This document shows, piece after piece, positions 5,383 to 10,926 of a stretch of 10,926 nucleotides of DNA. Numbering within the stretch: the stretch's first letter is position 1; each line of letters begins with the position of its first letter. Source of the stretch: CAZWEZ01 sp964632795 (lineage in GTDB: Bacteria; Pseudomonadota; Alphaproteobacteria; Rhodospirillales; 2-02-FULL-58-16). The stretch spans positions 1 to 10,926 of the forward strand of contig CAZWEZ010000114.1 of the NCBI GenBank assembly GCA_964632795.1, written 5' to 3'. The notes under the pieces are model-generated. The model did not search any database. It was not told the DNA's origin and saw only the letters and a program-made list of their open reading frames with translations. The translations under genes and the position numbers were made by a program.

Positions 5383-6282
5383 ATGGCAGACTCCGGAATC
5401 GCCTACATCGACGGCGCCTACCGCCCCATCGCCGAGGCCCGGATCCCGGTCCTCGACTGGGGCTTCCTGCGCTCCGACGCCACCTACGACGTGGTCCACG
5501 TCTGGCAGGGGCGTTTTTTCCGGCTGGAGGCGCACCTCGAGCGCTTCCTGGCCTCGGTCGCCAAGCTGCACATGACGCTGCCGGTCGATCGCGGCCAACT
5601 GGCCGAAGTCCTGAGCGAGTGCGTCCGGCGCAGCGGCTTGCGCGATTCCTTCGTCGAGATGATCTGCACCCGGGGCGTGCCGCCGGCCGGCAGCCGCGAT
5701 CCGCGCGACGCCGAAAACCGCTTCATCGCCTTCGCCATCCCCTTCGTGTGGATCGCCGACCAGGAGCAGCGCCGGCGTGGCCTCAACCTGATCGTCAGCA
5801 CGATCCGCCGCATCCCGCCCCAGTCGGTGGACCCGACGGTCAAGAACTACCACTGGCTGGACTTCGTCAACGCCCTGTACGAGGCCTACGAGCGGGGCGG
5901 CGAGAACACCGTGCTGGCCGACGCCGAGGGCAACATCTCCGAGGGGCCGGGGTTCAACCTGTTCGTGATCCGCGACGGCGCGGTGTCGACCCCGCCCGGC
6001 GGCGTGCTGGAGGGGATCACCCGCCGCTCGGCGCTGGAGCTGTGCGGGGAGTTGTCGATTCCGGCCGCCAAGGCGCCGATCAGCGCCGCCGACCTGGCGG
6101 ACTCCGACGAGGTCTTCATCACCTCGACGGCGGGCGGCATCATGGCGGTGACGCGGATCGACGGGGCGCCGGTCGGCGACGGCGCCCCCGGCCCCCTGAC
6201 CCGGCGCCTGCACGACCTCTACTGGGACAAGCACGCCGACCCCGAATGGAGCACGGCGATCGATTACGGCGACGGCGGCTGA
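5383..6282 (+). CDS. Fold-type IV PLP aminotransferase, (R)-amine transaminase-like
   Basis: This 299-residue cytoplasmic enzyme belongs to class IV aminotransferases (BCAT, D-amino acid transaminase, aminodeoxychorismate lyase). The PLP lysine is K154 in DPTVKNYHW, the cofactor-ring partner is E187 in ISEGPGFN, and GVLEGITRRS and TSTAGGIM form the phosphate cup and active-site loops. The substrate-pocket residues are R30, Y35, V37, H39 and F90-V91-E92. This pattern fits the (R)-selective amine transaminases: Aspergillus terreus (R)-ATA has FVE at the equivalent place, whereas BCATs tend to have YxR and D-amino acid transaminases YxQ. Overall similarity to that enzyme, recalled from memory, runs the whole length, including the ending DYG. 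The loop Arg that binds carboxylate (R128 there) seems shifted (GSRD). Natural substrate unknown; a plain amino acid transaminase remains possible. Confidence 0.85.
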   Translation: MADSGIAYIDGAYRPIAEARIPVLDWGFLRSDATYDVVHVWQGRFFRLEAHLERFLASVAKLHMTLPVDRGQLAEVLSECVRRSGLRDSFVEMICTRGVPPAGSRDPRDAENRFIAFAIPFVWIADQEQRRRGLNLIVSTIRRIPPQSVDPTVKNYHWLDFVNALYEAYERGGENTVLADAEGNISEGPGFNLFVIRDGAVSTPPGGVLEGITRRSALELCGELSIPAAKAPISAADLADSDEVFITSTAGGIMAVTRIDGAPVGDGAPGPLTRRLHDLYWDKHADPEWSTAIDYGDGG

Positions 6283-6367
6283 GCCCTACTCCGCCCAACC
6301 AGACCCCTGGTGGAATGCGCCGAAAGCGATTATTAATGCGGACTTTCCAGGATTTGACGAGGCGACC

Positions 6368-7666
6368 ATGGCGATACGCCTAGCGATCCGCGAGCCCGGC
6401 TTCGACGACGGCCTCGAGGGCCTGCTCGCCGCCCGGCGCCAGGTCGAGGCCGAGGTCGAGGAAGTCGTCGCCACCATCCTCGCCGATGTCCGCGACAACG
6501 GCGATCAGGCGGTGATCGACTACACCAACCGCTTCGACCGCTTCCGGCTGACCCCCGAAACCATGCGCATCGGGCCCGGCGAGGTGGCCGCGGCACGCGC
6601 CGCCTGCGACACCGAAACCCTCGATGCGCTGGAGTTGGCGGCCGGGCGCATCACCGATTTCCACCGCCGCCAGGTGCCCCAGGACCTGGACTACGTCGAT
6701 GCGGTCGGGATGCGGCTCGGGCAGCGCTGGCGGCCGGTGGCGGCGGCCGGACTGTACGTTCCCGGGGGCACCGCGGCCTATCCCTCCTCGGTGCTGATGA
6801 ACGCCCTGCCGGCCAAGGTGGCCGGGGTCGAGCGGCTGGTGATGACGGTGCCGACCCCCGACGGCGAGCTCAACCCGCTGGTCCTGGCCGCCGCCGGCGT
6901 CGCCGGGGTCGACGAGATCTACCGCATCGGCGGCGCCCAGGCGATCGCCGCCCTGGCCTACGGCACCCGGACCATGGCCCCGGTCGACAAGATCGTCGGC
7001 CCCGGCAACGCCTACGTGGCGGCGGCCAAGCGCCAGGTGTTCGGGATCGTCGGCATCGACATGATCGCCGGCCCCTCGGAGATCCTGGTGGTCGCCGACA
7101 ACCGCAACGACCCGGCCTGGATCGCCGCCGACCTGCTGTCCCAGGCCGAGCACGACACCACCGCCCAGGCGATCCTGATCACCGACGACGCCGGATTCGC
7201 CGATGCCGTCGCCGAGGCCGTGACGACGCTTCTTGAGACCCTGCCGCGGGCCGCGATCGCCGCTCGGAGCTGGCGCGACTTCGGCGCCGTGATCGTCCTC
7301 GACAGCCTCGATGAAGCGCCTGAGATCATCGACCGCATCGCGCCCGAGCACCTGGAACTGGCGGTCGAGGACGCCGATGCCCTGGCCGAGCGGGTGCGCA
7401 ACGCCGGCGCCATGTTCCTCGGCCGCTATACTCCCGAGGCGCTCGGCGACTACGTGGCCGGGCCCAACCACGTGCTGCCGACCCAGCGCAGCGCCCGCTT
7501 CTCGTCGGGGCTGGGGGTGCTCGACTTCGTCAAGCGCAGTTCGCTGATCGCCGCCGGCCCGCAAGCCCTGGCGGCGGTCGGCCCGGCGGCGGTCAGGCTG
7601 GCCGAGGCCGAGGGCCTGGACGCCCACGCGCTGTCGGTGAAGCTGAGGCTGGACCGGACGACTTAG
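6368..7666 (+). CDS. hisD: Histidinol dehydrogenase HisD
   Basis: HisD oxidises L-histidinol to L-histidine in two NAD-dependent steps, the end of histidine synthesis. The 432 residues are the usual length. Visible are YVPGGTAAYPSSVLMNALPAK (about residues 135-155), GGAQAIAALAYGT, DKIVGPGNAYV, AGPSEILVVAD, the zinc-site motif SQAEHDTTAQ, the catalytic pair E327-H328 in IAPEHLEL, and GPNHVLPT near the C-terminus. ATG 6368 has GAGG 5 nt before it and begins MAIRL. It is separated from the transaminase by 85 nt, which contain an AT-rich patch (ATTATTAAT, near 6330) that could be part of a promoter but lacks a clear -35 box. UPF0262 follows after 15 nt. hisG is not adjacent. Confidence 0.98.
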   Translation: MAIRLAIREPGFDDGLEGLLAARRQVEAEVEEVVATILADVRDNGDQAVIDYTNRFDRFRLTPETMRIGPGEVAAARAACDTETLDALELAAGRITDFHRRQVPQDLDYVDAVGMRLGQRWRPVAAAGLYVPGGTAAYPSSVLMNALPAKVAGVERLVMTVPTPDGELNPLVLAAAGVAGVDEIYRIGGAQAIAALAYGTRTMAPVDKIVGPGNAYVAAAKRQVFGIVGIDMIAGPSEILVVADNRNDPAWIAADLLSQAEHDTTAQAILITDDAGFADAVAEAVTTLLETLPRAAIAARSWRDFGAVIVLDSLDEAPEIIDRIAPEHLELAVEDADALAERVRNAGAMFLGRYTPEALGDYVAGPNHVLPTQRSARFSSGLGVLDFVKRSSLIAAGPQALAAVGPAAVRLAEAEGLDAHALSVKLRLDRTT

Positions 7667-7681
7667 GTTCCAAGGGACACG

Positions 7682-8158
7682 GTGCCCGACACCCAGAGAA
7701 TCGCCGCCATCGTCCTCGACGAGCGCACCGTCCTCAGACGCAGCGCCCAGGTCGAGCACGAGCGCCAGGCGGCCATCCAGGACCTGCTGGAGAGCAACCG
7801 GTTCGCCCCCGTCGGCGGCCTTGAGGGGCCCTACAACCTGCACCTGGGGATTGCCGACAACCGGCTGGTGTTCGACCTCCGCGACCTCGAGGACGGGCCG
7901 CTGAGCCGCTTCACCCTGGCCCTCAGTCCGTTCCGGTCCATCGTCAAGGACTACTTCATGGTCTGCGACAGCTACTTCAAGGCCATCAAGTCGGCGCCGC
8001 CGTCGCGGATCGAGACCCTCGACATGGGGCGCCGGGCGCTTCACGACGAGGGCGCGGAACTGCTCCGCGAACGGCTGGCCGGCAAGGCCGAGATCGACAC
8101 CGACACCGCGCGGCGCCTGTTCACCCTGATCTGCGTGCTGCACATCCGGGCTTATTAA
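7682..8158 (+). CDS. UPF0262 family protein
   Basis: This 158-residue protein matches the UPF0262 family, found in alphaproteobacteria next to hisD and infA; no biochemical function is established. Recognisable parts are IVLDERTVLRR near the N-terminus, EHERQAAIQDLLESN, FxLALSPFRSIVKDYFMVCD in the middle and the C-terminal RRLFTLICVLHIR. There is no signal peptide or membrane segment, so it is presumably cytoplasmic. The start is GTG 7682, preceded by AAGGG at 5-6 nt. The phosphatase gene follows after 7 nt, suggesting co-expression. Confidence 0.93.
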   Translation: MPDTQRIAAIVLDERTVLRRSAQVEHERQAAIQDLLESNRFAPVGGLEGPYNLHLGIADNRLVFDLRDLEDGPLSRFTLALSPFRSIVKDYFMVCDSYFKAIKSAPPSRIETLDMGRRALHDEGAELLRERLAGKAEIDTDTARRLFTLICVLHIRAY

Positions 8159-8165
8159 CTTCGTC

Positions 8166-8609
8166 ATGAGCGACCTTCCCGGCGCCGTCCTCTTCGCCTG
8201 CACCTCCAACGCCATCCGCTCGCCGATCGCCGAGGCCATCCTCAAGCACCTGCACGGGCGGCGCGTCTACGTCGATTCGGCGGGGGTGCGGGCGGCACCG
8301 ATCGACGGCTTCGCCATCGCCGCCATGGACGAGATCGGCCTCGACCTCGCCGGCCACCGCGCCAAGACCTTCGAGGAGCTGGAGGACACCTGGTTCGACG
8401 TCGTCGTCTCGCTGTCCCCCGAGGCCCAGCACAAGGCGGTGGACATGACCCGCCTCATGGACTGCCGGGTCGAGTTCTGGAACACCTTCGACCCGTCGCT
8501 GATCGAGGGCAGCCGTGAAGTCCGCCTCGACGCCTACCGCCAGGTCCGCGACCGCCTGATGGCGCGGATCAAGGAACGCTTCCCGCTGGCCGCCGGCGGC
8601 GGCCCGTAA
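8166..8609 (+). CDS. Low-molecular-weight protein-tyrosine-phosphatase / arsenate-reductase family
   Basis: The 147-residue protein has the LMW-PTP signature C-X5-R-S near the N-terminus: FACTSNAIRSPIAEA, with nucleophile Cys12 and phosphate-binding Arg18. The general acid is D109 in TFDPS, followed by the helix DAYRQVRDRLMARI. Family members dephosphorylate tyrosine-phosphorylated proteins or, as ArsC, reduce arsenate. The usual arsenate-reductase resolving cysteines are absent: only Cys12 and one Cys near residue 101 are seen, so phosphatase activity is likelier. The loop CTSNAIRS differs from the common CxGNxCRS. It lies 7 nt after UPF0262, the conserved order seen in related alphaproteobacteria, and its partner substrate is unknown. 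Confidence 0.92.
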   Translation: MSDLPGAVLFACTSNAIRSPIAEAILKHLHGRRVYVDSAGVRAAPIDGFAIAAMDEIGLDLAGHRAKTFEELEDTWFDVVVSLSPEAQHKAVDMTRLMDCRVEFWNTFDPSLIEGSREVRLDAYRQVRDRLMARIKERFPLAAGGGP

Positions 8610-8656
8610 TACCGCTGGTATAACCCGCGAAGCCCGCTTGTCGTCAGGAAAAACAC

Positions 8657-8686
8657 TTGACCCCAAGGCCCCGGGAAGTCACTTAT
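8657..8686 (+). promoter_or_regulatory. Candidate infA promoter
   Basis: TTGACC (8657-8662) and ACTTAT (8681-8686) are 18 nt apart in the 110-nt gap before infA, giving a short leader of about 27 nt. A second possibility just upstream is an extended -10 box TGGTATAAC (8617-8625) without a -35 box. Confidence 0.4.
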
Positions 8687-8719
8687 GTGGCCGCCGGTCA
8701 AACCGCAATCGAGAGACAA

Positions 8720-8938
8720 ATGGCGAAAGAAGAACTACTGGAGTTTTCGGGCGTGGTCAGCGAGATCCTGCCCAATGCCATGTTCCGGGTCAAACTGGAC
8801 AACAACCACGAGGTCCTCTGCCATACCGCCGGCAAGATGCGCAAGTACCGAATCCGGGTGCTGGCCGGCGACCGGGTCAACGTCGAGATGACCCCCTACG
8901 ACCTGAGCAAGGGCCGGATCACCTTCCGTTTCAAGTAA
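8720..8938 (+). CDS. infA: Translation initiation factor IF-1
   Basis: IF-1 occupies the ribosomal A site on the 30S subunit during initiation and assists IF-2 and IF-3. The 72-residue length and the whole sequence are canonical: MAKEELLEFSGVVSEILPNA at the start, then FRVKLDNNHEVLCHTAGKMR, the RVLAGDRVNVEMTPYDLSKG strand region, and the end RITFRFK. It is a single OB-fold (S1-like). The frame is open upstream to 8657, but the family always begins MAKEE; ATG 8720 has GAGAG 4 nt before it. It has 110 nt of upstream space with a likely promoter, so it can be expressed apart from the his genes; maf follows after 29 nt. Confidence 0.99.
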   Translation: MAKEELLEFSGVVSEILPNAMFRVKLDNNHEVLCHTAGKMRKYRIRVLAGDRVNVEMTPYDLSKGRITFRFK

Positions 8939-8967
8939 CCGTTGAGCGGGGGGGCGAGGGAACCGGG

Positions 8968-9567
<600 letters not shown>

Positions 9568-9574
9568 TCGTCCC

Positions 9575-10926
9575 ATGGCCATCGACAGCATCCTGATCAA
9601 CGCCGCCCCCGGCGAGACCCGCATCGCCCTGGTCGAGGGGCGGCGGCTGTGCGAGTTGGTGGTCGCGCGTGCGGACATGGGGAGCGTCGCCGGCAACGTG
9701 TATCTGGGCCGGGTCGCCAGGGTGCTGCCGGGCATCCAGGCCGCCTTCCTCGACATCGGCCTCGAGCGGGCCGGGTTCCTGGCCCTCGCCGAGGCCCGCC
9801 CGCCCGGCCCCCGCGAGGCCGCCGCCGACAGCATCTCGGACTACCTCGGCGAGGGCGACAGCGTGGTCGTCCAGGTCCAGCGGGACCCCGGCGACGACAA
9901 GGGGGCCCGGCTGACCACCCGGCCGACCCTCCCCGGGCGCTATGTGGTCTACGCCCCCGGCCTCGGCGGGATCAAGGTGTCGCGACGGATCGCCGACGAG
10001 GACCAGCGGGCCCGACTGGAGAGCCGGCTGCGGGCCCTGATCGAGGGCAGCGAGGGGGTGATCGCGCGCACCGCGGCGGCGGCCGCCGATCGGCAGGCGT
10101 TGGCCGACGATCTCGACGCGCTGCGCGACACCTGGGCCAAGATCGCCGCCGGGCGCGACGCCGGGCGCCCGCCGGCGTGCCTGCACAGGGACCTGGAGCC
10201 GCTCCACCAGGTGCTGCGCGACGAGGCCGGGCCCGGGCTGCGGAGCATCCTGGTCGACCAGGCGCGGACCCACGCCGAGGTCGTCGAGGCCTGCCGGCGC
10301 CTGGCTCCCGAGCTGGCCGACAGGGTCGAACTCGATGGCGGCCCCGAGCCCCTGTTCGAGGCCCACGGCATCGACGAGCAGATCGAAGAGGCCCTGGCGC
10401 CCGCCGTGGAGCTGCCCTCGGGAGGCAATATCGTGATCGAGGAGACCACGGCGCTGACCGCCATCGATGTCAACACCGCCGCCGCCTCGGAACGCGGCCG
10501 CCCCGAGGACACCGCGCTGGCCACCAACCTCGAGGCGGCGGCCGAGATCGCCCGCCAGCTCCGCCTACGCAACCTGAGCGGGCTGGTGGTGGCCGACTTC
10601 GTGGCGATGAAACAGAACCACAACACGGGCAAGGTGCTCGACGCCCTGCGCCGGGCGGTGAGCAATGATCCGTGTTCGACCCACGTCATCGGCTTCACCC
10701 GCCTGGGGCTGGTCGAGATGACCCGCCGCAAGCGGCGCCAGTCGCTGTCGCGCACCCTCGGCGTTGGGTGCCCGACCTGCGCCGGGGCCGGAAGGGTCAA
10801 GTCGCCCCTCGGGGCCGCCCTCGAGGCCCTGCGCGCCGTGCTCCGCGAGGCCGCCGCCGGGCCGGGGACGGCGTTGGCGGTGCGCGCCGACCCGGCGCTG
10901 ATCGAGGCCCTCGGCGGCGCCGCCCG
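9575..10926 (+). CDS. rng: Ribonuclease E/G family endoribonuclease, partial, C-terminus outside window
   Basis: About 450 codons are present before the window ends. RNase E/G enzymes cut single-stranded RNA near 5'-monophosphate ends in mRNA decay and rRNA/tRNA maturation. Visible in order are the S1 domain (GNVYLGRVARVLPGIQAAFL with DIGLERAGFL, about residues 40-71), the 5'-sensor pair R165-T166 (equivalent to R169/T170 of E. coli RNase E), a linker LDALRDTWAKI, catalytic D298 in AIDVNT and D341 in VADFVAM (43 residues apart as in RNase E D303/D346), and the zinc-link C399-P-T-C402. No RNase E-type C-terminal scaffold can be judged from this window. I chose ATG 9575; GGGAG lies 12 nt upstream. 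Position after infA and maf is the usual alphaproteobacterial RNase G locus. Confidence 0.95.
   Translation, partial: MAIDSILINAAPGETRIALVEGRRLCELVVARADMGSVAGNVYLGRVARVLPGIQAAFLDIGLERAGFLALAEARPPGPREAAADSISDYLGEGDSVVVQVQRDPGDDKGARLTTRPTLPGRYVVYAPGLGGIKVSRRIADEDQRARLESRLRALIEGSEGVIARTAAAAADRQALADDLDALRDTWAKIAAGRDAGRPPACLHRDLEPLHQVLRDEAGPGLRSILVDQARTHAEVVEACRRLAPELADRVELDGGPEPLFEAHGIDEQIEEALAPAVELPSGGNIVIEETTALTAIDVNTAAASERGRPEDTALATNLEAAAEIARQLRLRNLSGLVVADFVAMKQNHNTGKVLDALRRAVSNDPCSTHVIGFTRLGLVEMTRRKRRQSLSRTLGVGCPTCAGAGRVKSPLGAALEALRAVLREAAAGPGTALAVRADPALIEALGGAA

Noticed and set aside
2524..6234. A 1236-codon open frame on the minus strand
   Set aside because: It lies antisense to tRNA, murA, the zincin and the transaminase. 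High third-position GC removes stops in the opposite frame, and the product is a low-complexity chain rich in G, A, D, R and Q with no domain.
6380..8245. A 621-codon open frame on the minus strand
   Set aside because: It is the same kind of mirror frame, antisense to hisD and UPF0262, with low-complexity composition.
8609..8621. Inverted repeat ATACC-GCT-GGTAT at the end of the phosphatase gene
   Set aside because: A 5-bp stem without a T run is too weak for a terminator, and the site overlaps the stop codon. It may be chance.
8657..8719. N-terminal extension of IF-1 starting at TTG 8657
   Set aside because: IF-1 is 72 residues and starts MAKEE throughout the family. The extension coincides with the promoter candidate.

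Overview
The window looks like a GC-rich alphaproteobacterial chromosome, most likely Rhodospirillales. The evidence is the plus-strand order murA ... hisD - UPF0262 - low-molecular-weight phosphatase - infA - maf - RNase E/G. All of these are compact, high-GC genes with short or overlapping junctions. Species cannot be named from the sequence alone.

Left part (1-2406, minus strand). The window opens at the head of a surface-carbohydrate operon that runs leftwards out of the window. It holds a GmhA-like SIS sugar-phosphate isomerase followed by a GmhB-like HAD phosphatase, which is cut by the window edge. By eye both have lower GC than the rest. Upstream lie a probable sigma-70-type promoter (1374-1403), a roughly 190-nt leader, and a 12-nt element in that leader matching 11 of 12 bases of the RfaH-recruiting ops sequence. 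Between leader and isomerase is a 14-codon scrap that looks like the first residues of a nucleotide-sugar epimerase. Next comes a metallophosphoesterase gene, also on the minus strand and behind its own Shine-Dalgarno.

Middle (2583-2779). A tRNA-Thr(GGT) with encoded CCA lies on the minus strand. It is divergent from the murA operon, and weak candidate promoters sit back to back between them.

Right part (2780-10926, plus strand). A 59-residue arginine-rich protein overlaps murA (peptidoglycan precursor synthesis) by TGATG. Two genes not part of the usual neighbourhood follow: a secreted HExxH metalloprotease-like protein with a C-terminal Sel1 repeat, and a fold-type-IV PLP aminotransferase with active-site residues of the (R)-amine transaminase type. 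Then come hisD (last two steps of histidine synthesis), a UPF0262 protein, a C-X5-R phosphatase, infA with a probable promoter of its own, maf (nucleotide pyrophosphatase), and RNase E/G cut by the window end. hisG, which as I recall often stands between murA and hisD in related genomes, is absent.

The most interesting points are the ops-like leader in front of a divergent isomerase/phosphatase pair, the epimerase remnant, the (R)-transaminase-like enzyme, and the unfamiliar zincin-Sel1 protein. No CRISPR array, insertion sequence or clear rho-independent terminator was seen.
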